A program made the translations under genes and the position numbers. From the NCBI GenBank assembly GCA_021234155.1, contig JAJEKV010000017.1, forward strand, positions 2,848,885-2,912,884: a stretch of 64,000 nt of DNA. The letters are read 5' to 3'. The notes below the pieces were generated by a model. The model saw only the letters and a list, made by a program, of their open reading frames with translations, did not search any database and was not told the DNA's origin. Below, piece by piece: positions 46,481 to 58,799 of the stretch. Position 1 is the first letter of the stretch, and every line of letters starts with the position of its first letter. This DNA is from Isoetes taiwanensis. Lineage: Eukaryota > Streptophyta > Lycopodiopsida > Isoetales > Isoetaceae.

Positions 46481-46819
46481 TGAGCCAAGCATTTCATTTA
46501 GCATCGATGGTTGTTGTGGTCCATCCGAAGCGCTAAGACCGTATCTTTCGTGGTTTGGATATTCCTCCCCGCAGTTGTCCTCCGTGACGCACAATCTAGA
46601 ATCGCTAAGGCATACCATTTGTTCTTCGCTTGCTCCCCGCCAAGCGGCGCTTGATATTTGAGTCCTATCTCGAAAGTGTCTTTGCCTTATGCATAGGCTG
46701 GTGGTTCTACTCAGTGGATCATGATTATCCTCTGAGACTTTATTCCCGCCTCTGCATTTGTATTTTGCTTTTGGCTTGGAGTTTCAATAAAGTTTGTCGT
46801 TCTTCAAAAAAAAAAAAAA

Positions 46820-46835
46820 ACACCCTACTTTGCAC
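46820..46835 (+). repeat. Target-site duplication of the L1, right
   Basis: CACCCTACTTTGCACA, identical to 41079-41094. Confidence 0.95.
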
Positions 46836-47132
46836 ATCCTATTATAAACCATTAGTGCATTCTACAAATGATCTTGCAGAAGCTTTGGAAAATGAAAAGC
46901 ATCTCGCCTTAAAAGGGCAGTTCAAGAAGATAAATAGGGACACCTTCCCACTTGGGAGCATTGCTGGCCTATCATTTACAAGTTCCCAACTTATACACAG
47001 CAACGTTGGGCACCATTACTAGTATCCAATATGTATGTGTGTACAAATATATGTTCTTCGGTGTTATACAACTAAATAAACTGCAAGAAAAGCAATTTAG
47101 AGCAGACTTTTACATAATATTCAACATAATTA

Positions 47133-47336
47133 TCATAAAGCATTGAACTGACCTTCAATATCATGCTCAATATCGTCCAATTCATCATCATCCAAATGCA
47201 AACACAAATTTGTATGCAAATTAAAATGTGAAGCAATGTTTGGAACTAATTCGTCTTCAATATAGTCATCACTAATGCCATCGTCACTTAGTTGTCCACT
47301 GCTTCCAGCCTCATCTCGTGGAGGAGAATTCATCAT
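47133..47336 (-). pseudogene. CACTA transposase, acidic C-terminal remnant
   Basis: A 67-residue frame, very rich in D and E (DDGISDDYIEDELVPN, LDDDELDDIEHDIEGQF). An acidic tail is common at the end of CACTA TNP2-type proteins. Assigned mainly by position, so uncertain. Confidence 0.4.
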
Positions 47337-47439
47337 TGGAGGTCGAAAAATAAAATCAGTATCTCCTTCATTGATATCATCATTAATATCTGATGGTTGA
47401 GGTAATGAATCATTTGCACCTTCATTATTCTATATAGGT

Positions 47440-48030
47440 GTAGTATTGCCTTCGATACTATCAAAGTATGATACATCAACTTCCCTGAAAAAGCGCAGAC
47501 TCATTGCCTCCATTCGCACAGGTGCCCACCATCTTCGCATCGAGACGGGCAAGTGGATTGGGGAGCCCCGCCAGGACAGGCTCTGTCAGTGCTGTCAAAC
47601 GGGTGCCATTGAGGATGAGTCTCACACTTTCCAGAGTTATCCAGCGTTCAGTCAGATCCGGGCCAGATACGCTCCCTTAGTACAGCCGGACTTGCCCTTA
47701 CATTTGCTGATGAACACACCGTCAGTACGTGCCCTGGGGTCGTACATTCAGGAGGTACTGGACCTGCGAGGTCACCTTAGCCCCCGCCTGGCTGCTCGCT
47801 GATTAGGCACTGCGGGTGCGGTGCATGACTGTATATATTTGGGTGTTTCTGCATTTTTTATGTTAGTTTGTCAGCAGGCTGATTGCTGCCACGGTTTTTC
47901 CCTCGAAAACCCTTCGGGGCGGGGTTTTTTTAATCCGGGCAGTAATCCGCTTGCTGCGTTTTTGTATTGGGTCCCATAGACCGATTGGTCTCCGTGGACG
48001 ATAAAAGTACCTTCCTTCCTTCCTTCCTTT
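47440..48030 (+). mobile_element. LINE 3' fragment, copy d, with (TTCC)n tail
   Basis: The frame 47446-47802 encodes the same LINE zinc-binding C-terminus as copies a-c: KKRRLIASIRTGAHHLRIET, GKW, CQCCQTGAIEDESHTFQSYP, QIRARY. The usual CP is SYP here, so one metal ligand is lost. The 3' UTR runs through CCGATTGGTCTCCGTGGACG and ends in (CTTC)n near 48010-48030. The same 3'-end words (GGTCTCAGTGGACGATAAAA) recur at about 53912, a trace of another copy. It is 5'-truncated and inserted in the CACTA locus. Confidence 0.75.
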
Positions 48031-48157
48031 CTATTACAAGCGTAAAATCCTCTGCTATATGCTCCGATTGCCGATCTTCATCATTAGATATTGGCTTAAT
48101 GTTGTCTTCAATTGCAGGATTTCCAATCACACGACGGGATCTAGGTTGAGAAACTCC

Positions 48158-50113
48158 CTACTGATTCTCCAAGTGTTTCTGCTCTTGCATGTGGCTTTTG
48201 TAATGGATGAGTGGCAGCAAAGCAGTCTGTCGCTCAACTTGATTTGGAAAAACAAATGGCTCATCCATATCCGCTAGCACTTTTGTGGAGTCAATCTCCA
48301 TAAATCCAGAAGCATGTGTTTTTATTGTTCTTCCACGACCTCTATAAACAACTCTAAACCACTTTGCTTTCAAGACACTTATATGAAATGTCCGATAGTT
48401 TAACTCAATGATATTGGATATGGTTCCAACATAACATAATTCCATCAATTACGTTACGATCCCTACTGCTTGCTTGACTTTTTTGCTCAAAGTGTGCCAT
48501 GATTCCAGAGTCAAAAGTAACTCTATGTATCAACATTATTGATACGAAAGTGTTGTCCGTAAGCCCACATAGATGTATGAAATCGCGCCTAAATAATAAA
48601 AGTGTAATTAGCAAAATCAAGTTTTCCAACCTTATTATATTTTCCAATATATGACTTTTTCATGAAAGAAAAGGAATACTTTCATTCCATACCTTTTTTA
48701 TTGCATCCAATAGCAATCTCGTAATCATCATCCGGAATGACTTGTCCACTACATCTTGCTTCATCCATACGAGCTAATAACCAATCATTGGTCATGGTGT
48801 CTGCCAAAGCACATTGTTCAATTGTTGAACCACGTCTGTGTGAGCCATTCCTTCATACTTCCTCCTTTTTATTCATACATGTCTCGCCAAGGTTGCAAGG
48901 TTGTTGTGTTATTTATAATGAAGGCATTTACAGAACGAAACATTTCATCAGTTAGATTCTGCTCCACACCATTGCCTTGTAAAATCTCCGATATAATCTC
49001 ATCCGCTTCTTTTTCCTCCCACATTTGAAGGCCATTTGGATTGCATGCAATGGTCACATCATTCAAGAAGAAAAGAGTTTCTTGTATGAGATGACCTTCG
49101 GCCATACACCCTTCTGGCTTAGCCATTTGGCATACAAATCCTTTGAGCACTTTCATGTAACGCTCGAGGAAGAACATCCATCATGCAGGGGCAGGTCCAG
49201 CTAATTTAATCTCATTTGGAATGTATATTAATAGGTGCACCTACATCAATGTCTTCCGTCTCATCTCATTAGTTAGGGAAATATATACATGTCAACATGG
49301 GAAAAAAATGGACGTAAGGATAATGTCATACTTGTAGATCTAAGGAGCTAGTAGGAAACTCCTTTTCAATATCGCATAACAGTAAAATAGCTTCCTCCTC
49401 CATCTTTGTAATCTCAGAGACATCAATTTCCTTTGAGGATACCCATCTCACGAATTTTCCTAATCAGTATATGATACTTCTTATTGCCGGTAAGTAGTTT
49501 TCAATGATGCATGGAAGAATATGCTACAACAACAAACAATAGTTCAACATGTGCAACTATGTAATTCCAATCATTAAATTTGAAGAATAAATTACCTGAA
49601 GAAATTTGTGCCAATCGTGTGTTTTCAACCCACTAAGATCTCCATCTTTTGTAAATGCTTTCCAGTCAGTGTTCAACTTTTTTGTATTCTCTTATGCACT
49701 ATTGCAAGCTGTTGTTTCTCTAACACCCAAGATCCTTTTTTTTCATGTGGTTCCTCTGCCAGCCCTTTCGTTTGGCCATAAATCTCTTCTTATTCCTCTT
49801 TCTTAAGGTCCTCTCTAGCTTCTAATGTCTCCCATTCACCAGTTAGATGCCTCCAAAGAGAGTGTGCAATGTTCTTGAATATATTCATAGGATCCAGTAA
49901 ATGCACGACTTCCAAGTCTGCCCAATACTCCAATCGATAAAATATAGATAAACATTTCATTCCAGGTGGGAGATTTGTATTGCTTTCTCCGGCATTAGCC
50001 AAGTAATCCAAATCTAAGTTTGCATTCTGCCAAGCATCCAGCCAATCCCTACTTGTCCAATGTTTTGGTGGAGGCATCACCTCACGCCCACGTGCATGAT
50101 GCTCTTCAGGCAA
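48158..50113 (-). pseudogene. CACTA transposase, C-terminal half
   Basis: Frame 50113-49790: HHARGREVMPPPKHWTSRDW, MKCLSIFYRLEYWADLEVVH, LLDPMNIFKNIAHSLWRHLT (the core block with the HxxDxMHxxKN-like motif). Near 49600-49640 it reads DLSGLKTHDWHKFLQ, the LK.HD.H signature. Frame 49177-48869: FLERYMKVLKGFVCQMAKPE, GCMAEGHLIQETLFF (DUF4218-like). Frame 48448-48158: LCYVGTISNIIELNYRTFHI, SVLKAKWFRVVYRG, DEPFVFPNQVERQT (DUF4216-like). Several stops and gaps separate the blocks, and the gene is dead. Confidence 0.8.
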
Positions 50114-50117
50114 ATAT

Positions 50118-53100
50118 TTTTAGCACGCCAGCCTAACCAAGCGTGCAACCCTCCTTGCAATTCTAGGCTATCCACATAGCATGTCCACCTCATAAAAAAC
50201 TGACGTGGCAATAGTTTCGCCGTCAGATTTTTTTTCTTTAAAGATCTACGGCCAAGAAAATTAAAAAATGGGTAAAAAAAAGCCCGGAGATGGAAAAGGC
50301 CACAAATAACTGGGTCCTCCAAGTTCATCAGGCGCAGCTCAGGAGGGTCCTCCCTTATCCGGCAATTTTCCCATCCCCTAAGAATAGTTTTTTTTTGCAT
50401 TTCTTTCTGCCGCCCATTGCGAAGGCTGTCGCGAATTGGCTCTATCCATCCGTTTACCCAATATTAGGTGCTGCATTTACAGCGGACCCGGATCTGCTCT
50501 GCCTAGATGCAGACTTTCGAAATTTAGGGAGAATGGATGGGGCAAGTTTTGCCCAATTTCTTCCTTCCATCTTCGGCTCCACTTCTGGTAAGTTTTCTTC
50601 TCCGTATTCTTCTTCTTTTAGATTATGCCATTCTACCTTAGCAAACGACACTTTTTCTTTGAAAAGGTTTCGGTCTTCATTTGTGATTTGTTTCTGCACT
50701 TACTTGCTCAGCGCATATCTTTAACAATTTGTTGCAGAACCTTGCACCTAGCTTCCAGAATCGATGCTGCTTGCAAAATCGAGCTCTCTGTAGACACATG
50801 GTACTCTATGCCTATTTAGTGAAGATTTAGATCTGAGTTTTGATATTGGCTTTATAACCCAGACTCGCATTTCATTTCGGCACTACCAATCAGAAAGAGT
50901 AAACCGCCAATGCTTGCAAAGTAGATCAATGAATCTTCTGGGTAGGTTCTTTTGCAAACATAGGGTTTTTGCAGTGGTTCATCATAGTAAAAACTTTGGG
51001 TACAAGCGTTGTTGTTCACAAAGAAAAGAAGCTGCTTACGTTCCTTTTTCCAGGTGATCGTTCTTTAAGTATGTTTATTCTCCTGATTATGCCCCTTTAT
51101 CTGATTTTTATTGTCTGATTTGTGGATGATTCAAATACCTAATGCTAATGTATGAATCTTAATGTTGGTACTTGGCTTTCCTTTTGAAATAGAGAGATAT
51201 TAATGAGCTCTTGCACCTAGCGAGCTATCATGAGTTGTAAAGAGTAACATGGAAACAGATAGTTAGCAGTCCGTCAGTGCATGCTAGGTGAAGACACATC
51301 TATCTGTGTTTTCTACTGTTAAATTGCTTGCTCGAGTGGATCTGTCCCCAAGTGTATGCTGCGGGCTTTGAAATGGCTATCCTTGATGCTTCAACATGCA
51401 TAAAAGACAACCTCTTCTATCTACTCTTTGTAGGAATCTTCTCAAAGCTTTTGCATATGCAGCATTGGATCATCAAACCTCAGAATTCATAGTAAATTGT
51501 TTTTTTTTTTTTGTTTGAAGTGACCTTGACAAAAGTTCACCCTCTCTAGATACGTTATGTTGATGTTCTGTAACCTATATGAAAGAAAGGTGCTATGGTA
51601 TCAAAACCTGCGGAGCTTTAATCGCATGGTTATTTTGTCAGAAAGTTTCTCTGTGATTCTTATGCAGGATAAAAAAGAAGCTGCATTGAAAAAATATTTT
51701 TGAGCATATAGTCAGAATACCGGTCCTGAATCACAAAGGTTGGTTGCTTCTTATGCCGCAGCTTTCCTTTCTCTGAACAGACTTCATTATTGTGCGTACT
51801 GTAGGAGTCATGCATGTTAAAGCATACGAATTTTCACTTTTCTTTTTCATTATCCTTGGCCATGTTTCTCTAGACTGAGACAGTTGATGCCAACAGCTAT
51901 AAGAGATACATTGGAGGGGCCGACTTTATATAAACTATGTAGCGCTATGCATGGAAAGCATGAAGAAAACATCAAAGTTGGCATCTCTCCAATGCATGTT
52001 AATTAGAACAACAACATATTTCAGTGCAATGTAGGTAATACAACAGGGATCTGCTGGGCATAATTTTCATTGTTCTTTTCAACCTATCTCATCTCCAACT
52101 GTAGTTGTTCTACAGCTACCCTTTGAGGTAAAATGGTCAGAGAACAACAGAAAATAGTTGCAACAACATGCTTTCTATTTCTGTGACAGAGTGTGCATTC
52201 TGCTCGTTTACATATGTTGCATTAACATTGCATGTGCAACATGTGATTAGTACTTTAAATAATGCATAAGAAAGCCTTCTTGGCCATTCAACTCATCGTA
52301 TGAGTTTGAATTTTTATTTCCTTATGAGCTGCCTGACAGGTTTTGAATTCCAATAAACAAGTGAGAATTTTTAGTGACAAAAACCCTGCAGCTAAAAGAA
52401 GCTCCTTGACTTTGCTCACAAACAATCCCATGGGGTTTTGATGTTGCTGCCTGAATGCAAGAGGAACAATGTTGTCAATGTTGTTAGTTTCTTAGAAGAA
52501 TTGTGCTTTTGAAGCCCATATGTGTCCCCACAATCTAGACAATGTAGCTTCAAAAAATTGCTTTGCCCCATGTCAGAGTAAGGTGTTTCATTGTTGTTGT
52601 TGCTGTTGAAAGTGCACATACTGATCATTAGTCAAATCTTCAAGAATCTTAGACCAATCCTTCAAATGATCTTGTATCACAAAGGACTCTTGGAAAAACC
52701 TAATTTCGTTCATAAATTCTTAACCAGCTAATTATAAAGGACTCTTGTAAAAGTACGAAGTGTACCTAAAGAGCACGCATTTAATTTTCCGTTTAACAGT
52801 TAAGTTCAAACATTAAATTCAGGGATATATAGGCTTGTGATGTATAGCTAACTTATTGTCCCATGGCAGAGTTTCTTTTGAATTTCTTCTGCCATTTTTC
52901 TGGAAACTTCATTTTTAAACAGCGTGATCATAGATCTGACAGATTTCTATGTTGAACCCTCCTGTTATTTTCTAAAAATTGATGATGACTTTCATAGTGC
53001 ATTTCTTTCCCTAGAATGTACTTATAGTTCGTAAAATAGGCTCATGACCTATTTTATTAGTCCTCTTGTTGAGATAACGAATGATATTGGGTTGCATCCT

Positions 53101-54480
53101 AACATGAAATGGTTCGATGAGTAACTCCAAACGAGCTGTTGGGCTTGACGTAGTACGTACTTATAAGAATGTACTGTATTCTTTTGTGGATTTTGTCCTT
53201 ATGCAACCTGATAGCTATAGTTTTTGTTGTGCTTGGGATAATCTAATTTAAAAGAGTTGCGTCAACGTGTATCAATTTAGCTCTTCGATGATGTTTACAA
53301 AGCAGTGGAATCTTTCCTGAGTCATCCTAAGTCACGAGTAAGGATATTATAACTGAAAACTCAAACTCCCGGGATAATTTGTTTAACACCTGGCCTCATT
53401 TACTTGTGGCCATCACCATGTTTAAGGATGTTGTATCATGTTTAAGTCATCAGCATGTTCTATTGCATTAATTAAAGAAGTACTAACAAGAACACTATTG
53501 AACAGAAACACAGTATTATCTTAACCATTAATGGCTGTAAAAAAACATCTAGTGAGCTAAGTTAGTTTATTAGGAGGATCAAGAATCTCCACATTACATA
53601 ACCATATAAAACTTCTTGTGGCTATCAATGGAAAATAAAGCAACCAAGGACCTTTAACAAACTCCAACTTGGTGGAGCTTGTTGCAAAATTAAATTGTAG
53701 CGCGCACATTGAAGAAAGATGCGATTTAAAAGGAATTGCTCATGCAATGTATTGCTTGGTGGGATGGTGATTTTCTCCATTGTGGCTCTTTATGAATCAA
53801 GGTTATAGCTTAGCAGAAGCATGGTATCAAACAAGTGGTTGACACATGTATAAAAACATGCAGGAAATCCTCCAGGGAACGTGTAGTAAACTTCAGAAAC
53901 TTTTTTGGTCTCAGTGGACGATAAAAATCATTCTTTATTTCTTTCCTCCAAGAAACATGTAGCAAAATTCATAAAACCCTTAGAAGAAATTAACTCCTTT
54001 TTGCAAATATCCTTCCTAGATTTGAATCTCTACCTAGATTTGAACCCCTAAGTATGTGTGCAAAGATGAACACAAAGCAATGAGCATTCAACATATTAGT
54101 GCAAAAAATGCACACACCAACTTTAATGTGTTTCTTCTAATTAGCATTCTGCTTTCTAGGAATCGAGCCCTGGAATCGAGCCTATTTTCTCCTTTGTGTG
54201 TCTAGATGTCAATAAGCTCTGGAATGATATGATAACACGTCCAAATAGGTTAAATGGTTTATGTAGATTGGTTTCTATTCTATTCTATTCATTGTTACTT
54301 AAAATGAATCTTGTTAAATACCATTGTTACAACAAATGCATCCTGTCAAATTCCACAACTTAATATACCACAACTTAATATTGTTACTAACAATAATACC
54401 ACCAAACTTAAATGCCTAATAAATTTGACCTGACCAAAGTCTTCTTATGCGCGCAACAAGCATAAAAGCTTAAAAAAGTA
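50118..54480. other. 4.3-kb insert within the CACTA locus, mostly non-coding
   Basis: AT-rich and unassigned. The plus strand at about 50290-50600 has a GC-richer block (KAVANWLYPSVYPILGAAFT, LGRMDGASFAQFLPSIFGST) ending at a donor-like TCTG|GTAAG, with an acceptor-like TTTGTTGCAG at 50727-50736. It looks like the first exon of some gene or a captured fragment, but no family is recognised. Around 53900-53940 lies a LINE 3'-end remnant. The rest shows no genes. Confidence 0.4.
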
Positions 54481-55860
54481 AAGAAAAAAGGGACCTTTAT
54501 TACATTGCATAACTCGACCACAGCCCCTGGCGTGCCTTTTTGCTAGTTTGTGACCAAAGTATATTTGCTTCTTGAGATGTGTGGATCTATACGATGTTAG
54601 GCTAGTTCCACATGAAGAATAACCATATGCTCCACTCGTTTGTAGACCTATTGTGTTACAAACAACAAATTTTTTACTATGATTTTTGAACAATCTAAAC
54701 ATTTCTAAACTATGCCATTTGTAATTAATGGAACTTACCAGATGCCATAGAAAAGCCTGGATAGTCATGAATAGTGAAACATAGCATACCATGTAGCGTG
54801 AAATCATGTGGCTCTCTTGAAATATCATACATATGAATCCCCTTCCATAACAATTTCAATTCCTCTATCAAAGGTTCCATATATACATCCATATTTTTAA
54901 CTTGATATTTTCCTGCAAAATGCATACATGTTTATTGGTAAATGGATTTGAACGGCTTCAACAACTGCATCTTCTCCATTCAATTCAATTCATATTTATA
55001 AATAGCTATTGAATAAAAAGTAAAATAAGTACCTGAAACAATCAACGTCAACATGGTATGACCAGGTTTGGTAGCCATCCACGGTGGAATATTATAGTTC
55101 ACAATAGCTATTGGCCACACACTATGTTTTGATGCCATAGATCCCTAGGGGCATATTCCACTGAGTCCTAGTCCAAGTCTAATATTGCGAGACTCCAATT
55201 TAAATTGTGGCCATTTTTCTTCGATATTTTTCCACGACTCTCCATGTGCAGGCATCCTCATTTTTCCATCAGTACTACGGTTCTTTGCATGATAATTCAT
55301 AAATGAGGCAAGGGATGGAGATCGAAACATATGACGTAAACAGGAATGATAGGCATGTGTCGCAATGTTTTCCTTGCCACCTTCGACCTCCTGCCCTCCT
55401 CATAACGTGGCTCAGTACATTTTGGACATGATTGATCTCCCGCATAATTGTTGCAAAATAATATGCAATCATTGATGCACGCATGTATACAATTATATTC
55501 TAGGCCCAATGAATGAAACAACTCTCTTGCCTCTCTCCTCGACTTTGGAAGACAATGCCCATCTGGTAGTATTTTGCCTAGTGAACTAAATTAATATTTT
55601 CATGTGTTAGTACTTATTAGTAATTATGTGCTTAAGAAAACACAAGTTATAAAAGTTGTACATACATACCTGAAAAGCTCAGAGACGCTATTGTTGCTCC
55701 AACCAACTTTATGTTGAAGATTCAAAATTAGCAAACACGTGGCAAGACGAGACACACGCGCATTTGGATACAATGGGGTTGTTGCCTCATTGCATAGGAA
55801 TTTTGCCTTATCCCTAAATCCATTGTCAAACTCGTGATTTCCATCATCGTAATCTTCTGT
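54481..55860 (-). pseudogene. CACTA transposase, N-terminal half
   Basis: From right to left: FRDKAKFLCNEATTPLYPNA, LATCLLILNLQHKVGWSNNS (the N-terminal block ahead of the core); FHSLGLEYNCIHACINDCIL and SCPKCTEPRYEEG (the C.NDC and CP.C signature); KMRMPAHGESWKNIEEKWPQ, RNIRLGLGLSGICP; MDVYMEPLIEELKLLWKGIH, DFTLHGMLCFTIHDYPGFSM; then LQTSGAYGYSSCGTSLTSYR, YFGHKLAK. These are diagnostic of Transposase_21 (TNP2). There are stops and frame changes between blocks. It is cut at its 5' end by the Ty3 element. Confidence 0.85.
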
Positions 55861-56493
55861 GTTAGTCCTGTACGTCCTGGTACAGAACTATTCATGCATA
55901 TGACAGACCAAGTCAAGGCCAAGGACCCACAGTCAGGCACAGGTCAGTCGTCAAAGGCCCCGCAGAAGACCAAGCAGACCACGCAGTCAAAGACCACGCC
56001 TGCCGTCAAGAGGAGGCGCTCAGACAAGTGACGGCATGTCACCGCCTGCGTCAGCGTCAGCGTGATTTCAGGCATTTCAAGAGGCACCGCCAGCATTCCT
56101 ACAAATCAGGCCTCCTTCCAGTAGTCGGCACCGAAATCAGTCAGAGTGTCTATATTGGGCCAAAGGCCATTATACTATATATATGAGTAGAGCTAGCACA
56201 TGGGTTTTTAGATGAGTTTTGAGTCTTGTCTCACTTCAGTTTTCTCTCGATAGCGAGAGCTCATGTACCTTCATTGACATCAAGGAAGTTGTTCTCATTA
56301 TTATGATCTCATTGTTCTCTTTTGTTGTCTCTTCTCTTTTTCCTTGTTCTTTTTGCAAATCCCGCGTGACACAGCTCCCGGATTCTCCTGTTAGATCCAA
56401 GGGTCCTCACAGAGGGCTGTCTTGCAGGAGTTCCCGAACCCAGACCCCAAACACTGTCGCCGCTGCCGGGTCTGATCTTTCTTTTCTTTCCAT

Positions 56494-58345
56494 CATGTCG
56501 GCTCGAGGATTCACTCCTGAAGAACTTCTTTGCCAAACGGCGGCTCGACTGGAGCGCCATCAACATCGCGAGGTTGTTCGGGACATGTATGACACTGCTT
56601 ATGACATTGAGGGTGGTCGTGTCTGCTCCAGAGCTCAGTCGGCACCTCCTACCCCTCGTGTTCATTCTCGCCCAGGGTCTCCCCCTGTGTGTAGGCATTG
56701 TTCTCAACCTCAATCTCCACAGCATACCCCTGTTCAGCCCACGCCTCACTATTTCCAGACTCCTGACAGCACCTACATTACTACACCTTCCGGCCACACC
56801 CCTCAGCCGTCACAATCTTCTTCACCTCCTGCTAGGATGGGCTACCATCAAGTGTCCTTTGGCCCTCCCCACGTTCACGAGTTTCAGTCTTCTCCATCTT
56901 TTCAGCACGCTCTTCCTGTTTACCAAACCACTGATCTCAAGCCTAATGAGGAGGGCTCTCATGACCCTTCCCCACCTGATGCTACTTTCTTTGGACCACC
57001 GGGTTTTTCAGTTCCACCCACTTGCTCTCAGTCTCAGGCAGTTCCACCTCTCTATGCTTCTGCATATCCTCCACCAAATCCACCTGTCTATGCGCTCGTT
57101 CCGCTTTCTCTCCCACTCATAATTTGAAGCTGACTTATCCCACTTTTGGCAACACTAAAGGCAAACCTCTGGATCAGAGTGCTCAAACCCACATGGAGGA
57201 ATTCGAAGCCTTGGCCATTCTGAATGGTCATGCGCAGCCACAACTCAAATTTCATCTCTTTTCGACCACGCTCAGAGGCGCCCCTCATCAGTGGTTAATG
57301 GCCAACAAAAGTCACTGGAAACAAAGTTGGCATGAAATGAAAACTGCCTTTCTGTCTCATTATGGCACCACGGACGATGATCAGTTACTCCTCAAGCAAC
57401 TCAATGACCTTCAGCAAGAACCCATGGAGTCAGCCAGGGACTTTGCGGATCGTCTTCACATTCTTGTCAATAAACTCCAGGAGTACCCCACGCAAAGCCA
57501 GATTCTTGTCTGGTTTCTGCAGGGCCTTCCTCCTGCCATTCAACTCATGACAGAATACCTGCGTCCAAAGTCTCTGGAGCAGGCCATTGAATTGGTCAAT
57601 CACTCAGTCAATGTTTCTTCTCGAGGTGTTGCTCTCACTGAACTCTCTTTCATGCCCCCCATCATGGTTCCACAAAATTCTGTTCAGCCTCAGTAAACAA
57701 ATCCACAACGCTCACAGATCTGGTGTAATATTTGTAAATATCAAGGCCATCTGGCAAATGAATGCAACTCCTCAAATGGACCTCCTCACTGTAAAAGGTG
57801 CAATATGTGCAATCACGCCACGGAGGAATGCACTCGTTCTCATCCTACACCCTTCAGGAATAAAATGGTCTTTCAAGTTCAGACCACGCCTCAACAACAA
57901 CAGTCATATCCGCCTCCGCAATATCAAACTCCACCCTCTCAGCAGTATCAACAAACGCAGCAATCTCAGCAGCCACGAGGACAAGGCAACCGTCCTCCCT
58001 TTGATCCTTCAAAGGCTCAATGTTATCATTGTCATGAATGGGGTCACACCACCACGGCGTGTCCTCAACTTCCTCAAGTTCAACTTCAACTTCCGGGCTC
58101 AAATCAGCCCGCTTCCGTACGCCTCACGGCTTATCAACTATGGGTGACCAATGGTAAACAAGGCCCCCGTCCTGTTTTGAGGAAGCCACCACGGCTGCCT
58201 CAACAACAGCGTCCTCAGCAAGTTGCATCAACCTCCAATCCTATGGATCAACAAGCTCAAGAGGAAATTTATCAGGCTCTCAACCCTCCAGTTCAGCAGT
58301 CAAATTGGGTTGGTTTGGTCTCACGTCAGACACGGGCTTCACGCC
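56494..58345 (+). mobile_element. gag region of the second Ty3 element (fossil)
   Basis: A Pro/Ser-rich leader (MSARGFTPEELLCQTAARLE) leads to the capsid domain: MEEFEALAILNGHAQPQLKF, LRGAPHQWLMANKSHWKQSW, HEMKTAFLSHYGTTDDDQLL, ESARDFADRLHILVNKLQEY, LVWFLQGLPPAIQL. A Gln-rich region with two zinc knuckles follows. Codon use is GC-richer than in the 13-kb gag, so the two elements are different lineages. Confidence 0.75.
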
Positions 58346-58799
58346 CTTGACAATCATCCCTCACGACACGCAGCCAGCTTTTGCTGTAGAAACAGTTCCT
58401 CATGAAGATGATAAAAAAGTTCATTTCGCGCCTGATCTTGACAAACTCATGCCTCACGTCATGCCTAAAGTGAGACAAAGTATTCTTAAACTCATGCAGG
58501 TTGCGGAAGGTCGCACATTGGCAAATGTTCATGCCACCACTCGAGCTCAGCAGCGTCAGGCGGCGCCGTCTTCATCCACCAGCACGGGCTCTCAGCCATA
58601 TCCAAATATTGATGCTGAGGTCGAGCTCCTCAAAGAAGTCTCCGCCTCTTTACCACAGACTCTGGCTCCACTGGATCCTGCGGACCCCTTTTCTCATGTT
58701 CCTCTGGAACTTCAGGAAGAACTTGCCAAGATCAAGATTCCTTTAAGCCTGGCCACCATTTTGAAACTCTGTCCGGCTCTTAAAGATCAGTTACCTCTT

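Larger units (their letters stand above)
41095..46819 (+). mobile_element. Near full-length L1-type LINE
   Basis: About 5.7 kb between exact 16-bp target duplications, ending in AATAAAGTTTGTCGTTCTTC and 14 A. It has a 5' UTR of about 207 bp, an intact ORF1 and a decayed ORF2 containing endonuclease, reverse transcriptase and zinc-binding parts. The exact target duplication implies a young insertion, yet ORF2 holds several frame changes, so the source copy may have been defective or ORF2 has decayed quickly. It belongs to the same family as the truncated copy at 9712-11394. Confidence 0.92.
46836..55860 (-). mobile_element. Degenerate CACTA (En/Spm, CMC) transposase locus
   Basis: Reading right to left, the order is that of plant TNP2-type transposases: N-terminal block, Transposase_21 core, DUF4218-like block, DUF4216-like block, acidic C-terminus. 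All pieces are interrupted by stops or frame changes. The locus is split by a 4.3-kb insert (about 50118-54480), a LINE fragment (47440-48030) and, at its 5' end, the Ty3 element starting near 55860; the L1 sits in its presumed 3' flank. The terminal CACTA repeats were not identified with confidence. The region 46836-47130 is non-coding flank. Confidence 0.78.
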
